A stretch of 64,000 nt of DNA from positions 1-64,000 of the forward strand of contig NZ_NXLZ01000001.1 in assembly GCF_005406205.1 (NCBI RefSeq), given 5' to 3'. This document shows positions 16,386 to 27,553 of this stretch, piece after piece. Source of the DNA: Campylobacter estrildidarum (lineage in GTDB: Bacteria; Campylobacterota; Campylobacteria; Campylobacterales; Campylobacteraceae). Both the position numbers and the translations under genes were made by a program. The notes beneath the pieces were generated by a model that searched no databases, was not told the DNA's origin, and saw only the letters and a list, made by a program, of their open reading frames with translations. How positions within the stretch are numbered: the first letter of the stretch is position 1; each line of letters opens with the position of its first letter.

Positions 16386-18216
16386 AATCTATAGGATCAA
16401 TATCTGCATTGACATTTTTAAATTGTAAAACGTATTCTTCTATAGCAATTAAAGCCTTGTAAGAATCACTGCGGATAAGAATATGAAAACGATATTTTGC
16501 ATTAATCATTTCAACCCCGCAAGCCCCATAACCAATAAGTTCTATATTTTTTATTGTTGCTAATTTTTCAGCTAAATACTCACATAAATTTTGTGCTTTT
16601 AATCTATCCTTATCTTCTATAATTAGCCTTAAAAGGCGTTTAAATGGAGGATATAAACCTTTTCTATTTTCAAGCTCATCTTGCAAAAAAGCATCATAAT
16701 CTTGTATATATTTTTCAAAAAAAGCACGATTTTTAGTTTGCAAAAGCACTCTAGCTTCTCCTTTACGCCCTGCTCTACCTGCAACTTGCATAGCTAGGGC
16801 TAAAGTTTCTTCGCTTGCCCTAAAATTCGGTCTAAATAAGTACTCATCAATACCCAAAATCACACTCAAATCAACATTATGGTAATCATGCCCTTTAGCA
16901 AGCATGGAAGTTCCTATAAGTATGTCAATTTTTTTATCATTAAATTCTTTTAAAATATGATTTAATTTTTTAACGCTTGTAATCTCGTCGCTATCAAACT
17001 TTGTTATTTTAGCATTGATAAATTTTGATTCTAAAAGCTCTTTAAGTTCAGCTGTTCCCATTTTTCTAGCTTCTAGCATCAATCCTTGGCAAGAAGGACA
17101 GGATTGATCGATACTTTTTGTAAAATTACAATAATGACATTTTAACAAATTTCTATTTTTATGCAGACTCATAGCAATAGAACAAAATGGACATTTTATC
17201 GTCTCTCCACAATTTTTACAAAAAATCTGCCTAAAATTAGCACGAGTAGGTAAAAAAATAATAACTTGTTTATGTCTTCCTAAACTTGCTTGTATTTCAC
17301 TTAAAAGCATAGGACTTAAAGATAACTCATTTTCATCATATAAAAAATGTTTTTTGCTTTCAAAAAATGTTCCTCTAAGTCTAAACGCTTTTTGCTTATA
17401 AAAACTCGTTAAAGATGGGGTTGCAGAACCTAAAACAACTTTAATATTTAATTTTGTTCCTAAAAAAAGTGCTAAATCGCGGACATTTAAATAAGGCTGA
17501 TTTGAAGCTTTGTAAGAATTATCATGTTCTTCATCAACAACAATCAATTCTAAATTTCTAAAAGGTAAAAAAAGTGCCGATCTTGCCCCAGCAATTAATA
17601 ACGCTTTGCCCTCATTAAAACTTTCTAAACATTCTTGTTTTTTCTTTTTAGAAACCTTAGAGTGCCATAAAAATAAACTATCTTTAAAATACATCTCTAA
17701 ACGTTTTTTTATTTGAGAAGTGAGTGAAATTTCAGGCATTAAAAATAAAACTTGTTTCCCTTTTTTTAAATAATCCTTAATCAAAGAAATATAAATTTCA
17801 GTTTTACCGCTTCCCGTATCTGCAAAAAGTAAAGAATTAGAATTGCTTTTTATAAAATCCAAAGCTTTTTTTTGCTCCAAACTTAAATTGGGCTCTTTGG
17901 TAATTTCTATCCCTTTACAGCTATATTCTTTACTCGTTAAAAAAAAGCCTAAAACAAAACCTATCTTAGCTGCATAATAATAAGAAATAAATTTTGCGAG
18001 TTCAAATTGAGATTTACTTAAAGAAAAAGATGTAAGCTCTTTAATAGCCTTTGTTTGAAAATCTGGTTTTTCGCATTCTTTAATCACTAAAGCCCTAAGA
18101 TTTTTTTTCATTTTTACATCTACAATTACTTCACTTAAAGAAGGAATTGTTTCTTGGCTATGAAAAACTAAATTTTGCAAATATAATCCAAAAATAGCAA
18201 CTTCGTAATATTTCAT
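16378..18216 (-). CDS. priA: Primosomal replication restart helicase PriA
   Basis: PriA recognises stalled forks and reloads the replicative helicase. The 612-residue protein has Walker A (ADTGSGKTE, about residues 131-139), Walker B (VVDEEHD), a zinc-binding block of paired Cys (FCKNCGETIKCPFC, then CHYC and SCPSC) and the helicase motif GRAGRKGEARVLLQ. It is shorter than E. coli PriA (732), mainly at the N-terminal DNA-binding domain. It is translationally coupled to the pseudopilin gene upstream (4-base overlap) and overlaps the cipA remnant tail by 8 bases. Confidence 0.95.
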   Translation of the reverse strand: MKYYEVAIFGLYLQNLVFHSQETIPSLSEVIVDVKMKKNLRALVIKECEKPDFQTKAIKELTSFSLSKSQFELAKFISYYYAAKIGFVLGFFLTSKEYSCKGIEITKEPNLSLEQKKALDFIKSNSNSLLFADTGSGKTEIYISLIKDYLKKGKQVLFLMPEISLTSQIKKRLEMYFKDSLFLWHSKVSKKKKQECLESFNEGKALLIAGARSALFLPFRNLELIVVDEEHDNSYKASNQPYLNVRDLALFLGTKLNIKVVLGSATPSLTSFYKQKAFRLRGTFFESKKHFLYDENELSLSPMLLSEIQASLGRHKQVIIFLPTRANFRQIFCKNCGETIKCPFCSIAMSLHKNRNLLKCHYCNFTKSIDQSCPSCQGLMLEARKMGTAELKELLESKFINAKITKFDSDEITSVKKLNHILKEFNDKKIDILIGTSMLAKGHDYHNVDLSVILGIDEYLFRPNFRASEETLALAMQVAGRAGRKGEARVLLQTKNRAFFEKYIQDYDAFLQDELENRKGLYPPFKRLLRLIIEDKDRLKAQNLCEYLAEKLATIKNIELIGYGACGVEMINAKYRFHILIRSDSYKALIAIEEYVLQFKNVNADIDPIDFM

Positions 18217-18659
18217 TGTAAATCTTTACAATATTTTGAATTTATACATTCTAAAATACCATCTTTTGAATTATAAAAAAAATCAATATATTCCTTTGAA
18301 TTAAGGAAAAATCTATATCGATTAGACGCTATCTTCATCCAAGATTTAAAATCAGAATAAATAGGAGAATCAAGTAAGGAATAATCACATTCTTTAGCCT
18401 TTACACAATAAAAAAGTTTTTCTTTTGAAGTATTTAATTTGGCATTATCAAGGTTTAATATAAAACCATTTATTTGTTTGAGTTCAGTCTGAGTACGCAT
18501 AAATGATAAAGCTGAATTTAACATTTCATAATCTATCTTTAATTTCAAAAGCTTTGCTTCATCTTTATTTCTACCTGTAAAAGTTAAAGCTAAACTTGCT
18601 AATATACCTAAGATAAGTATAACAAAAATGAGCTCGAGTAAAGTAAAAGCTCTTTTCAT
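18213..18659 (-). CDS. Type IV pilin-like protein (pseudopilin)
   Basis: This 148-residue protein begins MKRAFTLLELIFVILILGIL, a classic class III (prepilin) signal: a short basic leader, Phe+1, Glu+5 and a 20-residue hydrophobic helix. The residue before the cut is Ala rather than the usual Gly. The globular part has two Cys pairs near its end (YCVKAKEC and CINSKYC). C. jejuni has no visible type IV pili, but uses a dispersed type II-like apparatus for DNA uptake, so a role in competence is plausible and unproven. It sits in an operon with priA (4-base overlap) and the small gene upstream (4-base overlap). By position it is Cj0683. Confidence 0.85.
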   Translation of the reverse strand: MKRAFTLLELIFVILILGILASLALTFTGRNKDEAKLLKLKIDYEMLNSALSFMRTQTELKQINGFILNLDNAKLNTSKEKLFYCVKAKECDYSLLDSPIYSDFKSWMKIASNRYRFFLNSKEYIDFFYNSKDGILECINSKYCKDLQ

Positions 18660-18901
18660 TTTACTGGAAGTTCTTCATTGATAGCTTTTATAAGTTTTTT
18701 TAATTCTCTTTCTAAAATATAATTCTCATAGCTTTTTTTTACAAAAGCATCTACAAAACGTTTAAGTTCTATTTTTCTTGTTCCGCCAGAAATAAAAGCA
18801 ATATCATCTTCTAAAACATTGGCAAATTCTTCACTGCATTTAACAATAAAATCTTTTGCAGAAACATTGATAATTACTTGTTTTAAATTATCACTTGCCA
18901 A
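18656..18901 (-). CDS. Small conserved protein of unknown function
   Basis: This 81-residue protein starts at a TTG (18901) that overlaps the stop of the upstream gene by 11 bases and is preceded at good distance by GAGG. A longer reading from 18934 would overlap the coiled-coil gene by 44 bases and adds a basic N-terminus unlike the rest. The protein reads KQVIINVSAKDFIVKC at the start and has a helical second half. I do not recognise it. The tight coupling to the coiled-coil gene, the pseudopilin and priA suggests a shared transcript. By position it is Cj0682. Confidence 0.7.
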   Translation of the reverse strand: MASDNLKQVIINVSAKDFIVKCSEEFANVLEDDIAFISGGTRKIELKRFVDAFVKKSYENYILERELKKLIKAINEELPVK

Positions 18902-19121
18902 GAACTGCCTCGATTTTTTTGAAAATATCTTCACTTTCTATATTGCGAGATTTTAATTCTTCTTCAAGACGCATAATTTGATTGCTTTTTGCTTCATTTT
19001 GTGCTTTGACGCTTACAAGCTCATTTCTTAAATTCTCGTTTGCTTCACACACTTCATTATATTTTTCAATCAGCTCATTAACTTTATCTGACATAGTGTT
19101 AATAATTTTTTCATCAAACAT
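18891..19121 (-). CDS. Small coiled-coil protein (ZapB-like in shape)
   Basis: This 76-residue protein is almost entirely a heptad-repeat coiled coil (VNELIEKYNEVCEANENLRN, then LRNELVSVKAQNEAKSN). No membrane segment or signal is present. The shape recalls ZapB, which bridges the Z-ring to the chromosome, but coiled coils are not diagnostic. AAGG sits 8 bases before the ATG. It is the first gene of the run leading to priA, divergent from uvrB across 160 bases of very AT-rich DNA. By position it is Cj0681. Confidence 0.75.
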   Translation of the reverse strand: MFDEKIINTMSDKVNELIEKYNEVCEANENLRNELVSVKAQNEAKSNQIMRLEEELKSRNIESEDIFKKIEAVLGK

Positions 19122-19281
19122 ATTTTTCGCCTTCTTTAATTGAAAATTTAAATTATAGAAAATACTTTTATAATTGTAGCAAAAAAAAATAAATTTTTAT
19201 GTTTTTTAAAGGATTAATTTTAATTAAAGTATTTTTTTTTAAAATTTTTAATTTTAAAATATTTTTATCAAAAGTAAAATA

Positions 19282-21255
19282 ATGTTAGAACTTACAAGCG
19301 AATTTAAACCAAGTCCTGATCAAAAACAAGCTATAGAAGGCATAGTAAAAAGCATTAAAAAAGGTAATAAGTATCAAACCTTATTAGGGGTTACAGGCAG
19401 TGGAAAAACTTTTACTATGGCCAATGTTATCAAAGAACTTCAAATGCCAACACTCATTATGAGTCACAATAAAAGCTTATGTGCTCAACTTTATAGCGAG
19501 TTTAAGGGCTTTTTTTCTAAAAATCATGTAGAGTATTTCATTTCTTATTATGATTATTATCAACCTGAAGCTTATATTCCACGTACAGATGTTTTTATAG
19601 AAAAAGACAGTTCTACTAATGAAGATCTAGAAAGATTAAGACTTAGTGCTACAGCTTCACTTTTAAGTTATGAAGACGTTGTGTGTATTGCTAGCGTTTC
19701 AGCTAATTATGGACTTGGAAATCCAAACGAATATATTGGAATGGTTTTGATTTTTGAACTCGGTATGCAAATTTCACAAAAAGAACTTCTTAAAAAACTT
19801 GTAGATATGGGGTATAAAAGAAATGATAATTTTTTTGATCGTGCAGATTTTCGTGTCCAAGGCGATACTATAGATATTTATCCTGCTTACTATGAAGATG
19901 AAGTAATCAGGCTTGAATTCTTTGGTGATGAACTTGATGCTATGTATCATTATAATGTCTTAGAAAATAAAAAAGGCAAAGATTTAAAACGCTTTATTTT
20001 GTATCCTACGAGTCAATTTAGTGTCGGAGAAACGCGCCTAAAACAAGCTATTAAAGATATCAAGCAAGAATTAATAGAACGCTTAGCACAATTTGAACTC
20101 GAAAACAAACTTGTAGAATATCAACGTCTTAAGCAACGTGTTGAGTTTGATCTTGAAATGCTACAAAGCACAGGTATGTGCAAAGGCGTGGAAAATTACG
20201 CTAGACATTTAACAGGGTTAAAGGCTGGAGATACTCCATATACCCTATTTGATTATTTTGCTATTAAAAATAGAAAATTTCTTGTCATCGTTGATGAAAG
20301 TCATGTTTCATTACCTCAATTTCGTGGAATGTTTGCAGGAGACAGAAGTAGAAAACAAACTTTAGTAGATTATGGTTTTCGCTTACCTTCAGCCCTTGAT
20401 AATCGTCCTTTAATGTTTGATGAATTTATACATAAAAATTGTCAATTTCTTTTCGTTTCAGCTACTCCAGCACCCTTAGAACTTGAACTAAGCAAAAATA
20501 ATATTTTTCATCAAATTATGCGTCCAACCGGTTTGCTTGATCCACTTATTGAATTAAAAGATAGCGATAATCAAGTTGAAATTTTATTTGATGAAGCTAA
20601 AAAAGTGATCGATAAAAATGAACGCGTTTTAGTAACAGTACTCACTAAAAAATTAGCTGAAGAACTTACAAGGTATTATTTAGAGCTTGGCATTAAAGTA
20701 AAATATATGCACTCAGATATTGATGCGATAGAACGTAACGAAATCATTAGAAATCTTAGAAGCGGAGCTTTTGACATGCTAATAGGTATTAATTTACTTA
20801 GAGAAGGGCTTGATTTGCCTGAAGTTTCGCTCATTGCTATTATGGATGCTGATAAAGAGGGATTTTTAAGAAGCACAACAAGTCTAATTCAAACTATGGG
20901 AAGAGCTGCAAGAAATGTCAATGGAAAAGTATTGCTTTTTTGCAAAAAAATTACAAAATCCATGCAAGAAGCTATGGATACAACAAATGAACGTCGCAAA
21001 CTTCAAGAAAGTTATAATAAAAAATATAAAATTACTCCAACTTCAGTTAAACGACACATAGAAGCAAGTTTGAAAAATGAAGAAGATTTAGGAGAAATTT
21101 ACCGCAAAGGTAAAAAGCTCGAAAAAATGCCCGCTAACGAAAGAGCTAAGCTTATTAAGGAACTTCGAAAACAAATGCTAGAAGCAGCAAAAGCTCTTGA
21201 ATTTGAAAAAGCAGCTGCTATTAGAGATGAGATTAATAAAATAAAAACCTTATAA
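19282..21255 (+). CDS. uvrB: Excinuclease ABC subunit UvrB
   Basis: UvrB verifies lesions delivered by UvrA and recruits UvrC for dual incision in nucleotide excision repair. The 657-residue protein shows Walker A ([12 protein letters not shown], about residues 36-47), the damage-probing hairpin region ([12 protein letters not shown]), the DESH box (VIVDESH), motif VI (QTMGRAARN) and the C-terminal UVR helix pair ([13 protein letters not shown]) that contacts UvrC. Length is normal. It is transcribed alone; its last 6 bases overlap the end of the convergent kdpD. Confidence 0.98.
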   Translation: MLELTSEFKPSPDQKQAIEGIVKSIKKGNKYQTLLGVTGSGKTFTMANVIKELQMPTLIMSHNKSLCAQLYSEFKGFFSKNHVEYFISYYDYYQPEAYIPRTDVFIEKDSSTNEDLERLRLSATASLLSYEDVVCIASVSANYGLGNPNEYIGMVLIFELGMQISQKELLKKLVDMGYKRNDNFFDRADFRVQGDTIDIYPAYYEDEVIRLEFFGDELDAMYHYNVLENKKGKDLKRFILYPTSQFSVGETRLKQAIKDIKQELIERLAQFELENKLVEYQRLKQRVEFDLEMLQSTGMCKGVENYARHLTGLKAGDTPYTLFDYFAIKNRKFLVIVDESHVSLPQFRGMFAGDRSRKQTLVDYGFRLPSALDNRPLMFDEFIHKNCQFLFVSATPAPLELELSKNNIFHQIMRPTGLLDPLIELKDSDNQVEILFDEAKKVIDKNERVLVTVLTKKLAEELTRYYLELGIKVKYMHSDIDAIERNEIIRNLRSGAFDMLIGINLLREGLDLPEVSLIAIMDADKEGFLRSTTSLIQTMGRAARNVNGKVLLFCKKITKSMQEAMDTTNERRKLQESYNKKYKITPTSVKRHIEASLKNEEDLGEIYRKGKKLEKMPANERAKLIKELRKQMLEAAKALEFEKAAAIRDEINKIKTL

Positions 21256-23181
21256 TAGAAATATATCTCTCGTTCTCACGCCAACCTCATTAATCAAAGC
21301 GTTTAAAATTTCATATTCAAAATCTTGCAAAGGACGCTTTTCTTTTAAAACTATACCAATAACTCCTTTTGTCTTTTCCCCATCCTCTATAGGCAAATAC
21401 ATAGCATTAGCATTTGGCAAAGTATTGGTGCAAACTCCTGCTTTTTCACGATTTGTCGCTACCCATTGCGCTATAGCAATTTCATCGGCACTAAAACAAT
21501 TTTTTAACATTTGTTTATCATCGTTAAAAAACAACAAAGGCTTAGATAATATATTATTTTTATTCATAGGATAGATAATAATAGGTAAATTTAATAGTTT
21601 TAAGGCTTGATTTCCAAGCTGTTCCCAGAGCTCTTGTTTACTTTTTACTCTTGCTAATTTTTCACTATTTTCGAGCAAAATTGCAGTTCTGTAAGCTCTT
21701 TTTGCAAGATCTTTAGATTGAAGTTTTAACCTTCTTGTAAAAACAGAAGTTAAAAATCCAACTATAAACATCGTTGCAAAGGTAATAATATTTCCACTAT
21801 CATGAATTTTGAAACTAAAAAAAGGATTTAAGAAAAAAAAGTTATAAATTAAAACACTTACTAAAGAAGAATAAAGTGCGTAAAATTTATTATCTGATAT
21901 AAAAGAAGAAGCAAAAACGGCTAAAATAAAAACCATAACTATATTACTTGGCTGAGTGTCAAATCTATGAAATGCAAAAGCTATGATTATCGCTAAAAAC
22001 AAAATTGCATTAATTTTGATAAAATTTAAAAAATTAAAACTTCTCTTTTTAAATGTTTTAGGCGTTTTAATTTCGCTTTCATTAACTAAATATAAATCAA
22101 TATTAGGAGCTTTGTTTGCTACAGCCTCAAAGATCTCTTCTTTAAATTTTTTCCTGTTTTTACTTTTTCCCAAAACTATTTTAGAAACATTGCTAATATT
22201 TGAATATTCAGCAATCTGATTTGCTATGTTTTCATCATAAATACTAATAATTTCAGCATCAAAACTTTTAGCAAGTTCCAAATTTTCTTTCAGTAATTTA
22301 TCTTCTTCGAGATTGGAATTTTTTATATAAATAGCACTTAATTTTGCATGAAAAGCACTTGCTAACCTTGCTGCTGATCTAATAACTTTCGCATTAGTCT
22401 CATTGATACAAACTAGAATATGCTCTCCTGTATGATAGGTTAAATCATCATTTATAAGTCTTTGTTCGTTGGCTTTTAAATTCACTCTAGATGCAAGTCT
22501 TCTTAAAGCTATCTCTCTTAAAGCTATCAATCTTTCTTGTCTAAAAAAATTTTCTAAAGCTAATTTAGCTTGTTTTTCTTTATAAATTTTACCCTCTTGC
22601 ATTCTTTTTAAAAGTTTATTGGGCTCAATATCTACGAGCTCAACTTGATCAGCCTCATCAAAAATTCGATCAGGAATTCTTTCTTTAACTTCTATTTTGC
22701 TAATATTTGCTACCAAATCATTTAAACTTTCTAAATGCTGAATATTTAAAGTGGTATAAACATCAATTCCTGCTTTTAATAGCTCTTCTATATCTTGAAA
22801 ACGTTTTTCATTTCTAAGACCTTTTGCATTTGTGTGCGCTAACTCATCAACCAAAACTAAAGCCGGTTTTCTTTTTAGAGTAGCATCTAAATCAAACTCT
22901 TTTAAAACAATATTTTTATAAGAAATTTCAAGATTTTTGATACTCTCAAAACCTTTAGTCAAATTCATAGTTTCAGGTCTATCATGTGGTTCTATGTAAC
23001 CTAAAACTACATCGACTCCATTTTGCAATAAATTTCTAGCTTCACTTAGCATGGCATAGGTTTTTCCAGATCCTGCTGCATAACCTAAAAATATTTTTAA
23101 TTTAGCAAATTTATTTTTTTCTTCTTCCTTAGCTTTTACTTCAAATTTTTTAAGAATTTGTTCGGGTGTTTTTCGCTGCAT
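21250..23181 (-). CDS. kdpD: KdpD sensor lacking the histidine kinase domain
   Basis: This 643-residue protein has the KdpD N-domain with Walker A (GYAAGSGKT, 33-41), a USP-like domain (about 245-370), four membrane helices (about 395-490) and a GAF-like domain (about 510-640). It then stops. The HisKA and ATPase domains, about 250 further residues in E. coli KdpD (894), are absent, and no kdpE follows: uvrB overlaps its end in the opposite direction. It therefore cannot phosphorylate a partner. A truncated KdpD is also annotated in NCTC 11168 (Cj0679), so this is ancestral. KdpD N-domains bind c-di-AMP in some Gram-positives; a modulatory role is possible. The start at 23181 overlaps kdpC by 32 bases. 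Confidence 0.9.
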   Translation of the reverse strand: MQRKTPEQILKKFEVKAKEEEKNKFAKLKIFLGYAAGSGKTYAMLSEARNLLQNGVDVVLGYIEPHDRPETMNLTKGFESIKNLEISYKNIVLKEFDLDATLKRKPALVLVDELAHTNAKGLRNEKRFQDIEELLKAGIDVYTTLNIQHLESLNDLVANISKIEVKERIPDRIFDEADQVELVDIEPNKLLKRMQEGKIYKEKQAKLALENFFRQERLIALREIALRRLASRVNLKANEQRLINDDLTYHTGEHILVCINETNAKVIRSAARLASAFHAKLSAIYIKNSNLEEDKLLKENLELAKSFDAEIISIYDENIANQIAEYSNISNVSKIVLGKSKNRKKFKEEIFEAVANKAPNIDLYLVNESEIKTPKTFKKRSFNFLNFIKINAILFLAIIIAFAFHRFDTQPSNIVMVFILAVFASSFISDNKFYALYSSLVSVLIYNFFFLNPFFSFKIHDSGNIITFATMFIVGFLTSVFTRRLKLQSKDLAKRAYRTAILLENSEKLARVKSKQELWEQLGNQALKLLNLPIIIYPMNKNNILSKPLLFFNDDKQMLKNCFSADEIAIAQWVATNREKAGVCTNTLPNANAMYLPIEDGEKTKGVIGIVLKEKRPLQDFEYEILNALINEVGVRTRDIFLL

Positions 23182-23791
23182 TTTTACTCTTTTTCATGGC
23201 TTTATTTATAGCTATATTGGCTTTTAAAACATTGACTTTCGTTTCGCCAAAAATGCCTAAAAATTTATCTTCTGTGCTATTATTAATTATTTCCTCTACT
23301 TGTTTTTGACTCAATTTTGAAAATTTCACAATACGAGGAATTTGCACCCAAGCTGCTTGCTTACTAATATGAGGATCAAGTCCTGAAGCAGAACTTGTTA
23401 ATAAATCAATTGGAATTTCTTTTTTTGAAACATTTGGATTTTGTTTTAAAAATTGATTTAAATCATTTTCTATACGCTCTTTTAATACAGGATTTGACAT
23501 AGCATAATTAAAACCACCTGAATTAACGCTGCTTTGATTAGTATCACTTATATTATAATTTATAGCCGAACTTCTTCCATGTAAAAAATAAGGCTTGTTA
23601 AAAAATTGACCTAAAAGCTTTGAACCTACAGCTTTATTTATATCAAGTGTAGCTTGTCCATTTTTATCGATTAAACTTCCACTTGCTTGATAGGGAAAAA
23701 TAAACCTAGCTACTTCATTTAATGCAAAGGGATAAATAACACAACACAAAACGAACATAACAATGAAAAAACTAAATAAAGTTCTAATCAT
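23150..23791 (-). CDS. kdpC: Potassium-transporting ATPase subunit KdpC
   Basis: KdpC is the single-span subunit that stabilises ATP binding in the KdpFABC potassium pump. The 213-residue protein has one N-terminal membrane helix and the family motifs LGQFFNKPYFLHGRSSA, SGGFNYAMSNP and SASGLDPHISKQAAWVQ. The start is the ATG at 23791, two bases after the kdpB stop and behind AGGAG; an alternative 30 bases earlier overlaps kdpB and is less likely. All expected conserved segments are present. Confidence 0.95.
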   Translation of the reverse strand: MIRTLFSFFIVMFVLCCVIYPFALNEVARFIFPYQASGSLIDKNGQATLDINKAVGSKLLGQFFNKPYFLHGRSSAINYNISDTNQSSVNSGGFNYAMSNPVLKERIENDLNQFLKQNPNVSKKEIPIDLLTSSASGLDPHISKQAAWVQIPRIVKFSKLSQKQVEEIINNSTEDKFLGIFGETKVNVLKANIAINKAMKKSKNAAKNTRTNS

Positions 23792-23793
23792 AA

Positions 23794-25839
23794 TCAAACT
23801 CCTAAAATTCCTAAAAACCAAGCCGTAGGAATATCGATAATTTTAATACCAATAAAAGGAGCAATAATCCCTCCTATTCCATAAATTCCTAGATTTCTTA
23901 AAAGCAACATTTCACTTTTCATAGGTCTAAATTTAACACCACGCATAGCAATAGGTATCAGCAAAGGAATGATAATAGCATTAAAAATCAATGCTGATAA
24001 AATAGCACTTTGCGGAGTTGCTAAATGCATAATATTTAAAATTTGCATCTGTGGCAAAACCACGCTAAACATAGCTGGTAAAATGGCAAAATATTTAGCA
24101 ATGTCATTAGCCATACTAAAGGTTGTCAAACTTCCTCTAGTGATCAATAAACCCTTTCCTATTTCAACAATTTCTAAAATTTTTGTAGGGTTAGAGTCAA
24201 GATCAATCATATTTGCAGCTTCTTTAGCGGCTGCTGTTCCTGAATTCATCGCTATTCCCACATCAGCTTGTGCGAGTGCTGGAGCATCATTGGTACCATC
24301 TCCTGTCATTGCAACAATTTTACCTTCAGCTTGTTCTTTTTTTATAGCTTCTATTTTATCTTCTGGTTTACATTCTGCTATAAATCCATCAAGTCCAGCT
24401 TCTTTGGCTATTGTAGCTGCTGTTAAGGGATTATCCCCTGTACACATAAGAGTTTTTATGCCCATTTTTCTTAATTTAGCAAATCGTTCCTTAAGCCCTG
24501 GTTTTACGGTATCTTTTAAGTAAATCACTCCTAAAATTTCTTTATTCTGACTCACTACTAAAGGAGTTCCTCCAAGATTTGAAATTTGCATGACTTTTTC
24601 TTCTAAATCACTTGGAATTTCTCCACCCATTTCATCAATATAAACCTTGATAGTGTCAAAAGCTCCTTTACGAATTTGAGTGCCATCTTTTAAATTAACC
24701 CCACTCATTCTATTTTGAGCATTAAATTCAATCACTTCTTTAATTTCTTCTTGGTTACACTGAAAACCCATTTTACTTGCCAATGTAACAATACTTTTAC
24801 CTTCTGGAGTTTCATCTTTTAAAGAAGATAATAAACAAGCACGGATTAATTTATTCTTATCAATTCCTTCAACTTCATAAAATTCATCAGCCAAACGATT
24901 ACCGAAAGTAATGGTGCCAGTTTTGTCTAAGATCATAGTATCAACATCACCACAACTTTCTACTGCTTTTCCAGAAAGTGCTATTACATTAAAACGAGTT
25001 ACTCTATCCATTCCTGCTATACCTATAGCTGAAAGGAGTCCTCCTATAGTTGTAGGGATTAAACATACAAGCAAAGCAACCAGCCAAGAAATAGGCAAAT
25101 TGACATTTAAAAATTGTATAAAAGGATACAAGCTTACAACTACAACTAAAAAGCTAAGACTAAGAACAATCAAAAGAATATTTAATGCAATTTCATTAGG
25201 TGTTTTTTGACGTGCAGCACCTTCAACCAAACCTATCATTTTATCTAAAAAGCTTTCTCCAGCACCTACTAAAATCTTAATTTTTAAAAAATCTGTTAAA
25301 ACTGTCGTTCCACCCGTTACAGAAGAAAAATCACCTCCTGCTTCACGCATCACAGGTGCACTTTCTCCAGTAATAGCTGATTCATCGACACTAGCCGCTC
25401 CTTCAATAACCTCTCCGTCATTAGGTATAAGTTCTCCTGCTTGAACTAAAACGATGTCTCCGATTTTTAATTTACTAGCACTTAGCATTTCTTCACTGCC
25501 ATCGTTTTTAATAAGCCTTGCTTTAAAGTCTTTTTTACTTTGCTTTAAAGTGGCTGCTTGTGCCTTACCTCTACCCTCTGCTATACTTTCTGCAAAATTT
25601 GCAAACAATAAAGTGATAAAAAGTACCAAGGTGATTAAAATATTATAAATTCTTTCTTGATCATCTCCTCCAAATAAAGTAGGAAATAAACTTAAAATCA
25701 AAGTAATCATAAAACCAATCTCAACAATAAACATTGTAGGATTTTTTACCATAAAACGCGGATCGAATTTTAAAAACGCTCCCTTAATTGCAGTATTTAA
25801 AATCTCTTTTGTGATAAGTTTATTTTGTTTTTTAGACAT
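23794..25839 (-). CDS. kdpB: Potassium-transporting P-type ATPase subunit KdpB
   Basis: KdpB hydrolyses ATP to drive high-affinity potassium import. The 681-residue protein has the P-type features in order: TGES actuator loop, the phosphorylated Asp in [10 protein letters not shown] (near residue 305), the nucleotide-binding N-domain, [12 protein letters not shown] and the hinge [16 protein letters not shown]. The seven or so membrane helices are in the expected places. It lies 13 bases after kdpA. The frame is intact, so the pump itself looks functional even though its usual regulators are missing. Confidence 0.98.
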   Translation of the reverse strand: MSKKQNKLITKEILNTAIKGAFLKFDPRFMVKNPTMFIVEIGFMITLILSLFPTLFGGDDQERIYNILITLVLFITLLFANFAESIAEGRGKAQAATLKQSKKDFKARLIKNDGSEEMLSASKLKIGDIVLVQAGELIPNDGEVIEGAASVDESAITGESAPVMREAGGDFSSVTGGTTVLTDFLKIKILVGAGESFLDKMIGLVEGAARQKTPNEIALNILLIVLSLSFLVVVVSLYPFIQFLNVNLPISWLVALLVCLIPTTIGGLLSAIGIAGMDRVTRFNVIALSGKAVESCGDVDTMILDKTGTITFGNRLADEFYEVEGIDKNKLIRACLLSSLKDETPEGKSIVTLASKMGFQCNQEEIKEVIEFNAQNRMSGVNLKDGTQIRKGAFDTIKVYIDEMGGEIPSDLEEKVMQISNLGGTPLVVSQNKEILGVIYLKDTVKPGLKERFAKLRKMGIKTLMCTGDNPLTAATIAKEAGLDGFIAECKPEDKIEAIKKEQAEGKIVAMTGDGTNDAPALAQADVGIAMNSGTAAAKEAANMIDLDSNPTKILEIVEIGKGLLITRGSLTTFSMANDIAKYFAILPAMFSVVLPQMQILNIMHLATPQSAILSALIFNAIIIPLLIPIAMRGVKFRPMKSEMLLLRNLGIYGIGGIIAPFIGIKIIDIPTAWFLGILGV

Positions 25840-25852
25840 TAGTTCTCCTTAT

Positions 25853-27544
25853 TTAATGCCATAAAGATAAGTATTCTGCTACACTAGAAAGTGTTAATAC
25901 TGGAAAAAAAGTTAATGCCGCAAAAATATAAACGATGCAAATTAAAACAAACATGAAAGTTAAAGTATCTGTTTTTAAAGTATTTGTATTATTTTCTTGA
26001 GTTTTTTGACTTAAAAATGATCCTGCTATAGCTAATTGTATAATCAAAATAAGATAACGTCCACAAAACATAGCAAAAGCTGTGCTTAAATTCCAAAATA
26101 AATTATTATCTTTTAAGCCTTCAAGCCCAGATCCATTGTTTGCAGTTGCAGATGTAAATTCATATAAAATTTGAGCTAAACCATGAAAGCTAGGATTTGA
26201 GATGCTATCTTTTGCAAAAATTACTCCCAAAGCACTTAAAACAAGAATCAATAAAGGATGTATTAAAATAGCTAAGGCAATGAGTTTCATCTGTTTGCTT
26301 TCTATTTTTTTTCCTAAAAATTCTGGAGTTCTTCCTATCATCAAAGCACAAATAAACACACATAAAATAACATAAATCATCATATTCATAAGTCCAACAC
26401 CATCGCCACCAAAAGCAACATTAAGCATCATGTTAAGCATAGTAGCTCCTATACTTAAGGGATTTAAGCTATCGTGCATATTATTAACACTTCCAGTTGT
26501 AAAAGCGGTTGTAACAGCGCTAAACAGACTAGATAAATTAGTTCCAAATCTTAATTCCTTGCCTTCCAAATTTCCCGAGGTTTGATTTAAATCTAAAGAA
26601 GATAAATTAGGATTTGGCATAGTTTCAGCATGATAAATTATAATTAAAGAAATTAAGAAAATAAGACTCATGGCTCCAAAAATGACTCCACCTTGCTTAC
26701 CCATTAAAACAAAGCCTTGATTTTCTTTTCTATGATGAATCATCAAACCAAAAGCTACAACACAAGAGCTTGGAATAAGCATCATGGATAAAATTTGTAT
26801 AAGATTTGTTAAAGCGTTAGGATTTTCAAAAGGCATACTGGAGTTAGCTCCAAAAAATCCTCCACCATTGGTTCCTAGATGTTTGATAGATTCAATAGCA
26901 GCAACTGGGCCTGTAGCAACAGCTTGGATTTTATTCTCTAAAGTTATAAGGTGAAAATTAGAATCATAATTTTGCACTACACCCTGCGAAATAAAAATTA
27001 AAGAAATGATAAAACTTAAAGGAAGTACTAAACGCGTCATTATACGAGTGAAATCTTCATAATAATTTCCCATTTGCATACCACAAAATGCCCTGCAAAA
27101 AGCCATACAAGCACAACAACCACTCACACCTGAAACAAACATAGTAAGCAATATTCCTGTGCTTTGAGAAAATAAACTTAAAGCATTTTCTCCACTATAA
27201 TGCTGTAAATTAGTATTAGTAATAAAACTAATGGCGGTATTTAAACTCAAATCTAAAGGCATAGATTTTATAGAATTAGGATTTAAAAAAATTCTATCTT
27301 GTAATAAAAAAATAACAAAAGAAAAAATAGCTGCTAAAAAATTAAAAATACACAAATGTAAAGAATACTGTTTCCAAGTCATATTTTTTCTATCAACAGT
27401 ACAAATTTTATAAATCAAATCATCTATAGGATTAAAAATAAAATCAAAAATAGTTTTTTTAAAATTAGTAATTTTATATAAGTAACGTCCAAAAATTAAA
27501 GATAAAATAAAAGATATAAGAAGTATTACCACAATTTCCAACAT
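25853..27544 (-). CDS. kdpA: Potassium-transporting ATPase subunit KdpA
   Basis: KdpA is the channel-like subunit that selects and conducts potassium into the KdpFABC complex. The 563-residue protein has about ten membrane helices and the four degenerate selectivity loops: TNTNLQHYSGE, GTNGGGFFGANSSMPFENPN, TTAFTTGSVNNMHDSL and ATANNGSGLEG. AAAGGA precedes the ATG, nine bases after the kdpF stop. No frameshift is seen. Confidence 0.98.
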   Translation of the reverse strand: MLEIVVILLISFILSLIFGRYLYKITNFKKTIFDFIFNPIDDLIYKICTVDRKNMTWKQYSLHLCIFNFLAAIFSFVIFLLQDRIFLNPNSIKSMPLDLSLNTAISFITNTNLQHYSGENALSLFSQSTGILLTMFVSGVSGCCACMAFCRAFCGMQMGNYYEDFTRIMTRLVLPLSFIISLIFISQGVVQNYDSNFHLITLENKIQAVATGPVAAIESIKHLGTNGGGFFGANSSMPFENPNALTNLIQILSMMLIPSSCVVAFGLMIHHRKENQGFVLMGKQGGVIFGAMSLIFLISLIIIYHAETMPNPNLSSLDLNQTSGNLEGKELRFGTNLSSLFSAVTTAFTTGSVNNMHDSLNPLSIGATMLNMMLNVAFGGDGVGLMNMMIYVILCVFICALMIGRTPEFLGKKIESKQMKLIALAILIHPLLILVLSALGVIFAKDSISNPSFHGLAQILYEFTSATANNGSGLEGLKDNNLFWNLSTAFAMFCGRYLILIIQLAIAGSFLSQKTQENNTNTLKTDTLTFMFVLICIVYIFAALTFFPVLTLSSVAEYLSLWH

Positions 27545-27553
27545 ATTTTTCCT

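Noticed and set aside
23969..24523. A 184-codon open frame opposite kdpB
   Set aside because: Long antisense frames are expected opposite a hydrophobic, AT-rich gene; KdpB motifs on the other strand are complete.
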